The position numbers and the translations under genes are program-made. DNA of 64,000 bases from Sphingomonas sp. Leaf34 (GTDB lineage Bacteria; Pseudomonadota; Alphaproteobacteria; Sphingomonadales; Sphingomonadaceae): NCBI RefSeq assembly GCF_001421805.1, contig NZ_LMLC01000002.1, positions 124,001-188,000 of the forward strand, read 5' to 3'. Within the stretch, counting starts at the first letter, position 1. Every line of letters starts with the position of its first letter. The notes under the pieces are model-generated. The model searched no databases, was not told the origin of the DNA, and was given only the letters and a program-made list of their open reading frames with translations. Positions 1-8,817 of the stretch are shown here, piece by piece.

Positions 1-383
1 ACGCGGCCATAGATCCGCTGTGCCTCGGCCGCGTGGAATTCGAGTAGGCCCGCAGCGAACGCGATCTCACCCTTCGCCTCGGCCTGGATCTTGCCCTGCT
101 CGAGCGTCGCGATCCGTGCGATATGATCGCCGCGTTCGCGCAGCAATTGTGCGGTGCGGACCAGGATCGCGCCGCGCTTTTCGGGCGGGGTCGCCCGCCA
201 CGCCACGAAGCCGCGCTGCGCCGCCTCCAGCGCCCGATCGAGATCCGCGGCCGTGGCAAGCGGCAACGCCGCCTGGCCCGCTCCGGTTGCCGGATTGAGC
301 ACGTCGCGCGTATCCCGTCCGTCACCGCTGAGCCATTCGCCGGCGATGTAGAGGCCGAGCGTCGTGTCATAGGGCGTGGTCAT
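1..383 (-). CDS. Aldehyde dehydrogenase family protein, N-terminal part (runs off left edge)
   Basis: Only the first ~127 codons are in the window; the frame is open to base 1. Starting at ATG 383 the protein reads like the N-terminus of an NAD(P)-dependent aldehyde dehydrogenase of the succinate-semialdehyde dehydrogenase type: 'LYIAGEWLSGDGRDT', 'NPATG', then 'ALEAAQRGFVAWRATPPEKR', 'RERGDHIARI', 'LEQGKIQAEAKGE'. The catalytic Cys and Glu lie beyond the edge, so the substrate cannot be judged. The family oxidises aldehydes to acids in the cytoplasm. It lies on the same strand as, but 365 bp downstream of, the TBDT and its terminator, so it is probably transcribed separately. Confidence 0.85.
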   Translation of the reverse strand, partial: MTTPYDTTLGLYIAGEWLSGDGRDTRDVLNPATGAGQAALPLATAADLDRALEAAQRGFVAWRATPPEKRGAILVRTAQLLRERGDHIARIATLEQGKIQAEAKGEIAFAAGLLEFHAAEAQRIYGR

Positions 384-748
384 GGGTCGTCTCCGTTGCT
401 GGCACCGCGTGAGGCTGCGTTGCTGCCGTCAGCCCAGGCCGTCAATGCGAATTCTCTGCTCGCCAGACAAGCGTTCGTCGGCGCGCCCGTGGCAATGCCG
501 GAGCGCGCGCGGTGGGATGCGATCGGCGTGATAGCCGTAAACCTGCACGCCGACCCGCGCAAAGCCGACAATGCCGTCCACCGTTTCGGACCAGCGGGAA
601 TTCTACAGGGCGTGGTCGCCATTCGGGTCGGCTGTACCGCAGGTGACGGCGCGTTTGCCATGACGCTCGGCGGATCGGACGCGGCCAGCGATCCGCGTCT
701 GGTCAGCGTCGAAAAAGTGCGGGGACGCGGCCGCGTCCCCGCTCACGA
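384..748. other. Gap between TBDT and aldehyde dehydrogenase
   Basis: The 365 bp hold the TBDT terminator (709-742) and presumably the aldehyde dehydrogenase promoter. Several frames are open through GC bias but none looks like a known protein or has a convincing ribosome-binding site. Confidence 0.4.
709..742 (-). terminator. Rho-independent terminator of the TBDT gene
   Basis: A perfect 24-bp palindrome (GCGGGGACGCGG and its complement, 719-742) starts 7 bp past the TBDT stop. Read on the minus strand it is followed by ACTTTTTC, a five-T tract. This is the clearest intrinsic terminator in the window. Confidence 0.8.
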
Positions 749-3457
749 TCAATATTTCACACGCAGGCGGGTATAGTAGAAGCCGCCATTAAACCCGAAT
801 GGTCCGCCGTTCCGCGCATAGACCTGGCCGTCGGACGTGCCGCCGGTAAGCGGGTAGATCTGCACCGTCGCATTTGCCGCAAGGCGATCGGGATGCTCGT
901 CGGTAAAGTTCTGCGCGCCGACCGACAGCGTGAAGTTTTCGGCGAAGATGTAGCTCAGCTCGAGATCGGTGGTGAACTTGCCGCCGAAACGCTGATTGGC
1001 ATACCCCTCGGCGGGCGTCGTGGCGGTGGCCGCCCTGGTTACGGTCACGCCGTAATCCTGCGCGCTGGTCCATGAGCTGTAATAGTTTTCACGCACGTTA
1101 AAGCTCAGATTGCCCAATGACCAGTTCGCGTTCGCGACGAGGCGGTGTTTCGGTGCCAGGTTTTCGGCATCGATCCGTTGCGCCAGACCGATCACCTGCT
1201 GGTCGAACGATTTAAGCTTGGTATTGTTGTAGTTGTACGCCAGCGAGAAGTTGAGCATCGCGCCGCTAAACTTTGTACGATAGGTGCCGACGAAGTCGAT
1301 GCCGCGCGTCCGTGTCTTGAATCCGTTGGTGAAATATTGGACCTGCCCGTCGACCCCGACCGCCTGGAGCGCCGGCTGTGCGGCGACCGCCGCCGCGTCG
1401 ACGATGAACGGCGATGTCAGGCCGATGCGGTTGCGCAGATCGATCTGATACCCATCGACCGTGATCGTCATGCCGCGGATCGGTTCCAGGATGACGCCAG
1501 CGCCATAGTTGGTCGATTTTTCCGGCGTCAGCGGCTGGGCGCCATAATATTGCGCCGGTGCGCTGTCGACGGGATAGGTGCCCGCCTGAAACGCGTTGCC
1601 GCCGTTGAACGACGTCGTGACGATCGAGACGTTCGACTGGCCCGGCGACGGCGCATGGAAGCCGGTGCCGAAACTGCCGCGGACCGAAAGCCCTTCAACG
1701 AGCTTGTAGAGTGCGTTGACCTTGCCGACCCACGCGCTGCCGAAGGTGTTGTAATGCTCGTACCGGCCCGCTGCGCCGACCGTTAGCGCGTCGGTCAGAT
1801 CGGTTTCGAGACCGACATAGGCGGCATAGGCCTTCTGGTCGAAACTGCCTGCAGTTGCCTCGCTGGTGCCGGCATAGCCGCTGGCGCCGACGCCTTGCGC
1901 CGCGGTCTTGCCGGAGTCGACATATACGCCCGGCGCGGTCAGCGTGTAGAGTTGCTGTGCGACCGCATAGGGTCCCGCGCTATAGGATTGCAGATCGCCC
2001 GCAGTCTGTTCGTAGGTTTCCTTGCGGAATTCGCCGCCTGCCGAGATCGTCAGCGGCGCCGCCAGTCCAAGTTCCGCCGCATAGGTGAAGTCGGCGTTGA
2101 AGTTCACTTCCTTCTGGATCAGGTCGCCGAAATCGAAGCTCGTCTGCGTCGCCGGCCCGTAGGAGAAGTTGGCCGAATTATACATCGACAGCGACAGCTT
2201 GTTGCGCGCCAGCGTCCCCGACAGATCGTAGCTAAAGGCGCCGCTGGTGCCCTTGTAACCCAGCACGCCATAGAGCTCCTGCGTCTTGCCGACGAAGCGC
2301 GGCGTGAAGCCGGCCGGATATAGCGTGCCGAACTTGAACGTGTTGCCGTCGCGGACGAAGCCGCCGCTCTTGCAGGTCGCGTTGCCGGCGGGGCAGGGGG
2401 TCAGGAAGAAGGTGTTGTTGAACGCGCCGTTCGCGTTCTGAGGGCGGACGACGCCGTTCGTGTCGACCGCGGTGCTGCTCACCGACGCGCGATAGTTGAA
2501 GCTCTGGTTGCCCTTGCTCTGCGCAAAGTTGCCGAAGAAATACAGCTTGCTGTCAGGCGTGACGTTGATCGCCGCGTTCAGCACCGACTTGAAGCCATGC
2601 GAGGGCGAATTGCCCCAGATCTGCACCGGCAGCGGATAATTGGGCAATTGCGACGCCAGCGCGGGGAAATTCTGCGCGAAGTTCGCCGCCGACGGGCGCG
2701 TTCGGCCGCGGCTGGTCTGCCCCTCGTCGACATATTCACCGGTCGCGTTGATGAACCCCCAGTCGCCCTTTAGGCCTGCATTGCCCGCAATCTGGTAGCT
2801 TTCGCCATCGCCTGCGTAATATTGGCCCACACGGCCGACCAGTTCGATCCCCTGGTCTTCACGAAGCCCGTAGTTGAGCACGCCGGCGATCGCGTCAGAG
2901 CCGTATTGCGCGGTCGCGCCTTCGCGCAGCACCTGGAGATTGCCGATCGCGAGCGACGGGATCGCCGAGATGTCCGGCCCCTGCGCGCCGCGGCCAAGCC
3001 CGGTGTCACTGCCGCCATAGACCTGCACCAGCGCCGACCGATTGTAGCGCTTGCCGTTGAGCATAACGAGGACCTGGTCGCCCGACAGCCCGCGCAGCGA
3101 AGGCGAGCGCACGAAGGTCGACGCGTCCGAGATCGAGTTCTGCCCGGCATAGAAGGACGGGACGATATTCTTGAGCGCATCGATCATGTTCGCGGCGGGC
3201 TGCGTCGTCAGGTCGGCCGAACTGATGATGTCGACCGGCGACGCCGAGTTTGCGAGCGTTCGGTCGGTGCGGCGCGTACCCAGGACGAGAATGTCGCCGG
3301 CCGGTTCTGCTTCGGCGGGCGCGACGGCCTGCGGGGTCACATCCTGCGCGGACGCCGCGACGGCGTCCTGAACCGCATCGGAGCCGGCCGCATATGCGGC
3401 CGAGCTCGACAGCAATGCAATCGCCAGTGCGACGGTCGAAGTCGTATGTCTGATCAT
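749..3457 (-). CDS. TonB-dependent receptor (outer membrane)
   Basis: A 902-residue outer-membrane active transporter. A Sec signal peptide covers residues 1-24 (hydrophobic core, 'SSAAYAA'). A TonB-box-like 'DILVLGTRRTDR' sits near residue 54, followed by the plug domain (about 65-200; 'VLREGATAQYGSDAIAGVLNY' region) and a long beta-barrel ending in an aromatic C-terminal strand 'FYYTRLRVKY', as expected for Bam-dependent insertion. The ligand cannot be read from the sequence. The alpha-amylase immediately upstream on the same strand suggests starch or maltodextrin uptake, but a 427-bp gap separates them and no regulator or inner-membrane transporter is adjacent, so this is a weak inference. 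Confidence 0.9.
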   Translation of the reverse strand: MIRHTTSTVALAIALLSSSAAYAAGSDAVQDAVAASAQDVTPQAVAPAEAEPAGDILVLGTRRTDRTLANSASPVDIISSADLTTQPAANMIDALKNIVPSFYAGQNSISDASTFVRSPSLRGLSGDQVLVMLNGKRYNRSALVQVYGGSDTGLGRGAQGPDISAIPSLAIGNLQVLREGATAQYGSDAIAGVLNYGLREDQGIELVGRVGQYYAGDGESYQIAGNAGLKGDWGFINATGEYVDEGQTSRGRTRPSAANFAQNFPALASQLPNYPLPVQIWGNSPSHGFKSVLNAAINVTPDSKLYFFGNFAQSKGNQSFNYRASVSSTAVDTNGVVRPQNANGAFNNTFFLTPCPAGNATCKSGGFVRDGNTFKFGTLYPAGFTPRFVGKTQELYGVLGYKGTSGAFSYDLSGTLARNKLSLSMYNSANFSYGPATQTSFDFGDLIQKEVNFNADFTYAAELGLAAPLTISAGGEFRKETYEQTAGDLQSYSAGPYAVAQQLYTLTAPGVYVDSGKTAAQGVGASGYAGTSEATAGSFDQKAYAAYVGLETDLTDALTVGAAGRYEHYNTFGSAWVGKVNALYKLVEGLSVRGSFGTGFHAPSPGQSNVSIVTTSFNGGNAFQAGTYPVDSAPAQYYGAQPLTPEKSTNYGAGVILEPIRGMTITVDGYQIDLRNRIGLTSPFIVDAAAVAAQPALQAVGVDGQVQYFTNGFKTRTRGIDFVGTYRTKFSGAMLNFSLAYNYNNTKLKSFDQQVIGLAQRIDAENLAPKHRLVANANWSLGNLSFNVRENYYSSWTSAQDYGVTVTRAATATTPAEGYANQRFGGKFTTDLELSYIFAENFTLSVGAQNFTDEHPDRLAANATVQIYPLTGGTSDGQVYARNGGPFGFNGGFYYTRLRVKY

Positions 3458-3884
3458 CTGAAGCCCCCGTAAGAAATCCGGCCCGTCAAGAGCCTTGTCC
3501 GGATGTTCCCAATCGCGATCGTCGCTTATCCGCGACGTATCGAAACCGCTTTTTGATCAGCCCTGCGCAGTTGTGACCGCGTCATTCCATGCGCCGTCAT
3601 CAGGCGACAGAGCGACATACTAGCTCCCGCATGACAATCGAAAATGTCGCTGGACGCGGCAAAAGTATCGTGACGTTGCATTTTTAGCGCACTATCGGTG
3701 CAATTGTGGCGCAGGTTGCGTTTGTTTCTTCACCGAAACGTCGAGCGCTTGCAGATCATAGCGACCAGCATAGCGCTGCCAACGCGACACGTATGTCACG
3801 CCTTTACCACGTCGCGATACTGGGCGCTGGCAAGCGACCTGCGGCTAGCGCGCACGGGGCCGTGCGTTGGCGCGAGCGTCGCCG
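3458..3884. other. Gap between alpha-amylase and TBDT
   Basis: This 427-bp stretch is visibly less GC-rich than its neighbours (for example around 3630-3740) and probably carries the TBDT promoter. No coding frame, terminator hairpin or recognisable operator was found. Confidence 0.4.
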
Positions 3885-5786
3885 TCAGCCGGGTTTACGT
3901 AACGCGCACACCGCGTAGCCCAACGGCGGCAGCGTGATGGTCATGCTGCCCGGCGCGGTGACCTTGCCACAGCCCCGGCCCGCCAACGTCGTAGCCGTCG
4001 CGGCGCCGACGCCGATCTCGACCTGCCGCGTCAATGCCGTCGATGCCGTGTTGAACGCGAGCAACACTTCGGCATTGGTGGCGGGATCGAAGCGCGAAAT
4101 CGCAAGCAGGCCAGGCTTGTCCTCGCGTGCGCGCAGCGTCTGCGGACCGCGGGTGAGCGCAGGGGTCGCGGTGCGCAGGCGGGCAAGCGTCGCGGTTTGG
4201 GCGAACAGCGGGTTATCATGGCCGAAATGCGCCGTCGCGGTCGTGCTGGCCGTGCCGAGCAGGCGATTGTCGTTATATACAGCGACCTTGCTCGCGAACA
4301 TGTCCTCGCGCGCGTCCTGGTCGTTGCCGTCGCTGACGAAGCCCTGTTCGTCTCCCGAATAGATCGTCGGGACGCCGCGCAGCGTCAGCAGCATGGCGTT
4401 CGCCAGCATCACGCGCGCCATTACCTCTGTATCGCTGGCCTGCGGAAACGCTCTCCGAACGAATGTCGCGAACCGGCCGTCGTCGTGATTGCCGGTGAAG
4501 GTCGGCAGCGTCACCGCGGTGTCGAACCCTTTCGCATACAGCGCGTCGCCGTCGAACAGCGCTTCGAAAGCCTCGGTGCCGCGCGAGCCCGCCACCGTCT
4601 CGACAACCGCCTGGCGGAACGAGAAGTCGAGCACGGCGGGCAGCTTGTCGACGATCGTGTGCTGCGCGAGCACCGCGGGGCGGACCTCGTGATCCGACAC
4701 TTCGCCGAAGATGTGGAAGTTGGGGATGCCCTTTGCAGCAGCGCGGGCGGTCATCGCGGGAACGAACTGGGCCCAGAATGCCGGGTTGACGTGGCGCGCC
4801 GTGTCGATCCGGAAACCGTCGACGGCATAGCGATCGATCCAGCCGCCGAAGATGTCGATCATGCGCGCGACAACCCGCGGGTCCTCCGTCATCAGGTCGT
4901 CGAGCCCGACGAAATCGCCCATCGTCGAACTCTCGTTACGATAGGTCGTGTCGCCGCGGTTGTGATAATAGCGGACGTCGTTGAGCCAGGCGGGCACCTT
5001 TACGGTCCGCTCGCCCGCCGGCACAAACGGGGTATAGGCATAATCGCTCCGCATGAGCCGCGCGAAATTATCGGCCGTCTGGACGTCGTCACCCAGGAAG
5101 CCGGGATTGATCGCGGTGCCGCCGGTGCCGAGATGGCGCTGATACGGATAGTCCGCGCGGCTACGATACGGGCATTCGGTCTTGCCGACGCATTCGCGGT
5201 ACTGGATCACGTCGGCAGTGTGGTTGACGATGATGTCCATATACACCTTCATCCCGCGGCCATGCGCAGCCGCGACGAGCGCGGCGAAGTCGGCGTTGGT
5301 GCCGAGATGCGGATCGACCTGCGTGAAGTTGGTGATCCAATAGCCGTGATAACCCGCCGACTGCCGGCCGGGACCGCCCTGCACGGGCTTGTTCTTGAAA
5401 ATCGGGCCGACCCAGATCGCGGTGGTGCCGAGCGACTGAATATAGTCAAGCCGCTTGGTCAGTCCCTTGAGGTCGCCACCGTGGTAAAAGCCTTTCGCGG
5501 CAGGATCGAAGCCGGTGACCAAGGGCCCGCCGGACAGTCCGCCGCGATCATTGGAAACGTCGCCGTTCTCGAACCGGTCGGGCAGAAGGAAATATATGAC
5601 CTCGTCCTGCGGCAACCGTGCGCGGTAGTCGTCGGCATGTGTGGCCGACTGAACGCCGGGCTGGGACCCTGATCGGGCGCTCGACTGGACCGTGGTATGC
5701 ACGGGAGTCCGAACGGGGATCTGCGCGGCGGCGGCAGACGCGGCGAACAGCAGCGCGAGCGCTGTTCCGGTGGCAAGCTTCGACAT
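3885..5786 (-). CDS. Secreted alpha-amylase family glycoside hydrolase (GH13)
   Basis: The start is ATG 5786 with GGGAGGA just upstream, giving 633 residues and a clear signal peptide (MSKLATGTALALLFAASAAA). GH13 conserved regions are present in order: region I 'DIIVNHTADV', region II 'GFRIDTARHV' (catalytic nucleophile Asp), region III 'FHIFGEVSD' (acid/base Glu) and region IV 'FTGNHDDGRF' (Asp). The opening 'VIYFLLPDRFENGD' and 'GYHGYWITNF' resemble bacterial alpha-amylases and neopullulanase-like enzymes. The family hydrolyses alpha-1,4-glucans; here probably in the periplasm or outside the cell. A frame 15 codons longer is open upstream, but the ribosome-binding site and signal peptide favour 5786. 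Confidence 0.93.
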   Translation of the reverse strand: MSKLATGTALALLFAASAAAAQIPVRTPVHTTVQSSARSGSQPGVQSATHADDYRARLPQDEVIYFLLPDRFENGDVSNDRGGLSGGPLVTGFDPAAKGFYHGGDLKGLTKRLDYIQSLGTTAIWVGPIFKNKPVQGGPGRQSAGYHGYWITNFTQVDPHLGTNADFAALVAAAHGRGMKVYMDIIVNHTADVIQYRECVGKTECPYRSRADYPYQRHLGTGGTAINPGFLGDDVQTADNFARLMRSDYAYTPFVPAGERTVKVPAWLNDVRYYHNRGDTTYRNESSTMGDFVGLDDLMTEDPRVVARMIDIFGGWIDRYAVDGFRIDTARHVNPAFWAQFVPAMTARAAAKGIPNFHIFGEVSDHEVRPAVLAQHTIVDKLPAVLDFSFRQAVVETVAGSRGTEAFEALFDGDALYAKGFDTAVTLPTFTGNHDDGRFATFVRRAFPQASDTEVMARVMLANAMLLTLRGVPTIYSGDEQGFVSDGNDQDAREDMFASKVAVYNDNRLLGTASTTATAHFGHDNPLFAQTATLARLRTATPALTRGPQTLRAREDKPGLLAISRFDPATNAEVLLAFNTASTALTRQVEIGVGAATATTLAGRGCGKVTAPGSMTITLPPLGYAVCALRKPG

Positions 5787-6470
5787 AGATCCTCCCGAAC
5801 GTCGCAGCTTCGCCGGTCTGTCGACGGCCACGTTCGGGCGGTATCTTGCCGGCTGGCGACGGCGACACCAACCCGGTCACATACGTATTCTGTCCCGATG
5901 GTACGGCGCGCCCTTGCGATCGCAGCGTCGTGATCGGACCGAACAGGCAGCGACCGGCAATGCCACGTGCGGAACCGGTCATGAGCGGAATCACGTTGTT
6001 ACAGGGTGTGCTCGGAGCGTCGAAACCGGCGACCACGCGAAACCGATCGCGCGATAGAGTGATCGGCGCGCGCCGGTAACGACGACGTCGGCGGTGTCGT
6101 GCGGCGGTGCGGTCGTGGCGGCAGACGATGCGGGCGCCATTCGGTGCGAACGCCGTCCGCATGCAACCCACTCACGGCCTCGCAGCCGCCTGGGCGGCAT
6201 CTGGGCTCCTCATCATCGTGTGTCTTCCGGGCGCATCTGTACGGATCGGTTATCGGCGGACCGCGACATCCGCGCGCCGCGCCGCAAACCGCGTCGCCTC
6301 ACCGATCGGCGGGAACGACGCTGGCGGGTGTGCAGCTTAAAAATGCTTGCGTCTGCTTTCAGCTGTACCGATGCTGCGCGCGTCCGGCGCGTTTCGCCCG
6401 AAATTGAAGTGGAGTATGCCGTGCACGGTTCACCGCTTACCGCATTCGTCGCCATCGTCGTGACGCCGTC
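5787..6470. other. Intergenic region between amylase and glpF
   Basis: The 684-bp region separates divergent genes and should hold both promoters. Open frames here have no ribosome-binding sites and Arg/Pro-rich translations typical of shadow ORFs. It contains a sequence on the minus strand near 6000, TAACAACGTGATT, that weakly resembles a LacI-type half-symmetric operator. No confident element was identified. Confidence 0.35.
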
Positions 6471-7280
6471 TTGACCCCGTCACGGAAAGCCTTTCTCGGC
6501 GAGCTGATCTCCGAGGCGGTGGCGATCTGCATCGTCATGACGTTCGGCCTGTCGGTCGCCGCGATGTACACGCTGTACGATCCGAGCCCGTACAAGACCG
6601 CCTATTGGGGCGTGTGCATCACCTGGGGCATGGCGGTGTCGATCTCGATCTACGTCACCGGTGCAGTATCGGGGACGCATGCCAATCCGGGCGTGACGCT
6701 CGCGCTGGCGCTGTACCGCGGGTTCGCGTGGAAGAAGGTGCTGCCCTATTGGTGCGCGCAACTCGTCGGCGCATTTCTCGGCGCGGCGATCGTCTACGCG
6801 CTGTATTACACCGTGATCGACCACTTCAACGCGACGCAGCACCTGACGCGGGCGGGCGGCGGTGCGGCGGGCGTGTTCTTCACGGCGCCGGGGCTCGCGG
6901 TGACGCCGATGAAGGCGTTCGTCGACGAGATCATCCTGACCGCGATCCTGATCTTCGGGATCTTCGCGATCACCGACGAGTTCAACACCATGGCGCCGCA
7001 AGCCAATTTCGGGGCGATCGTCATCGGGCTTCTGGTCGCGGTGATCGGTGCGTCGGCGGGGTATCTGGAAGCATGGGCGATCAACCCGGCGCGCGACCTA
7101 GGCCCGCGGAGTTTCGCGTGGCTTATGGGATGGGACGCGGCGGCGTTTCCCGGCGTCGGCAATTACTGGTGGGTGCCGATCGCGGGACCATTGATCGGGG
7201 CGGTGATCGGCGGCGGACTGCAACATCTGCTGATTCGCCCGTTCCTGCCGCGCAACAGGCCGCTAGCCGGTCCCCAATGA
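6471..7280 (+). CDS. glpF: Glycerol uptake facilitator / aquaglyceroporin (MIP family)
   Basis: A 269-residue integral membrane channel of the major intrinsic protein family for passive glycerol entry. Six hydrophobic segments and two half-helix loops are visible: 'THANPGVTLAL' (NPG instead of the usual NPA) and 'AINPARDLGPRSF', the latter with the NPARD signature of GlpF rather than water-only aquaporins. It is first of glpF-glpK-glpD. The start is unusual: the frame has no ATG near the N-terminus and a stop at 6405, so TTG 6471 is the earliest possible start; no good Shine-Dalgarno precedes it, suggesting modest translation or a start that needs experimental confirmation. Confidence 0.92.
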   Translation: MTPSRKAFLGELISEAVAICIVMTFGLSVAAMYTLYDPSPYKTAYWGVCITWGMAVSISIYVTGAVSGTHANPGVTLALALYRGFAWKKVLPYWCAQLVGAFLGAAIVYALYYTVIDHFNATQHLTRAGGGAAGVFFTAPGLAVTPMKAFVDEIILTAILIFGIFAITDEFNTMAPQANFGAIVIGLLVAVIGASAGYLEAWAINPARDLGPRSFAWLMGWDAAAFPGVGNYWWVPIAGPLIGAVIGGGLQHLLIRPFLPRNRPLAGPQ

Positions 7281-7329
7281 AGACGTCCCGCAAGGCTGAC
7301 GCGCGCAAAGATATCAAGGAGAGTAAGGC

Positions 7330-8817
7330 GTGACCGACACCATCATCCTGGCGATAGACCAGGGCACGACCTCGACGAGGAGCATGACCTTCGGCACCGA
7401 CGGCGTGCCGCGGGAGACCGTGCGCCGCGAATTCGCGCAGCATTATCCCCAATCGGGCTGGGTCGAGCATGACGCCGAGGACATCTGGCGCGACACCGTG
7501 GCGACACTCAAGGACGCAGCGGCGGCGGATGGCGGCAAGGTCGCCGCGATCGGCATCACCAACCAGCGTGAGACGGTGGTGGTATGGGATCGCAGGACGG
7601 GCGAGCCCGTCCATAACGCGATCGTCTGGCAGGACCGGCGCACCGCCAAGCTCTGCGCGGCGTTGAAAGCCGACGGCAACGAGCCGCTGGTGCGCGAGCG
7701 GACCGGGTTGATCCTGGATCCTTATTTCTCGGGCACCAAGCTCAAATGGATCCTCGACAACGTCGATGGCGTCCGCGCCCGTGCCGACCGCGGCGAACTC
7801 GCATTCGGGACGATCGACAGCTTCCTGCTGTGGCGGCTGACCGGCGGGAAGGTTCATGCAACGGACGCGTCCAACGCCTCGCGCACCTTGCTGTTCGACA
7901 TCCACAAGGGGGCCTGGGATCCGGACATGCTGCGCATGCTCGACATCCCCGAGAGCTTGCTCCCCGAGGTCAAGAACAACAGCACGATCTTTGGCGAGAC
8001 CACGTCCGACCTGCTCGGCAGGGCGGTGCCGATCGGCGGCATGGCGGGTGACCAGCAGGCCGCCGTCGTCGGTCAGGCCTGTTTCCAGCGTGGTGACGCC
8101 AAATCGACCTACGGCACCGGCTGTTTCGTCCTGCTCAACACCGGCAAGGAGGCGGTGACGAGCAAGAACGGTATGCTGACGACGATAGCCTATCAGCTCG
8201 ACGGCGAGATCACGTATGCGCTCGAGGGCTCGATCTTTGTCGCCGGCGCGGCGGTCAAATGGCTGCGCGACGGACTTGGCCTGATCAACCGCGCGGCGGA
8301 TACCGACGACATGGCGACCAAGCTCGACGGCAACGGGGGCGTCTACATGGTGCCCGGGTTCGTCGGCCTCGGCGCACCACACTGGGACCCCGATGCGCGC
8401 GCGAGCATCACCGGGCTCACCTTCGCCGCGACCGGATCCCACATCGCTCGCGCTGCGCTGGAATCGGTTGCCTACCAGACGGCCGACCTGATGAACGCGA
8501 TGGTCGCCGACGGCGCGCGCGATGCGCGGCAGATCCGCGTCGATGGCGGCATGGCGGCGAACGATTGGTTCTGCCAGTTCCTCGCCAACATGCTCGACAC
8601 CGACGTCGTCCGCCCCGCCAATATCGAGACGACTGCAGCCGGGGCCGCCTTCCTCGCCGGCATGGCGGTTGGGATCTGGAACGGCCCCGACGATATTGCG
8701 GCCACCTGGAAGGAAGACCGCATTTTCGAGCCCGGGATGAACACCAAGGAGCGGACTGCGTTGATGGCCGGATGGCAGGACGCCGTGGATCGAACACGTT
8801 CTAGGAAGACGGCATGA
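7330..8817 (+). CDS. glpK: Glycerol kinase
   Basis: A 495-residue FGGY-family kinase phosphorylating glycerol to sn-glycerol 3-phosphate with ATP. It shows the N-terminal phosphate-binding 'AIDQGTTSTRSM', 'NQRETVVVWDR', 'GDQQAAVVGQ', 'STYGTGCFVL' and the family-specific 'GAPHWDPDARASITGLT'. Length matches the family. The GTG start at 7330 has a strong AAGGAGAG before it. It lies 49 bp after glpF and overlaps glpD by ATGA, so coupled translation is likely. Confidence 0.97.
   Translation: MTDTIILAIDQGTTSTRSMTFGTDGVPRETVRREFAQHYPQSGWVEHDAEDIWRDTVATLKDAAAADGGKVAAIGITNQRETVVVWDRRTGEPVHNAIVWQDRRTAKLCAALKADGNEPLVRERTGLILDPYFSGTKLKWILDNVDGVRARADRGELAFGTIDSFLLWRLTGGKVHATDASNASRTLLFDIHKGAWDPDMLRMLDIPESLLPEVKNNSTIFGETTSDLLGRAVPIGGMAGDQQAAVVGQACFQRGDAKSTYGTGCFVLLNTGKEAVTSKNGMLTTIAYQLDGEITYALEGSIFVAGAAVKWLRDGLGLINRAADTDDMATKLDGNGGVYMVPGFVGLGAPHWDPDARASITGLTFAATGSHIARAALESVAYQTADLMNAMVADGARDARQIRVDGGMAANDWFCQFLANMLDTDVVRPANIETTAAGAAFLAGMAVGIWNGPDDIAATWKEDRIFEPGMNTKERTALMAGWQDAVDRTRSRKTA

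Noticed and set aside
5991..6200. Minus-strand frame with a TonB-box-like 'DVVVTGARRS'.
   Set aside because: No start with ribosome-binding site, no signal peptide or plug domain follows, and the rest is Arg/Pro-rich; judged a chance match in GC-rich DNA.
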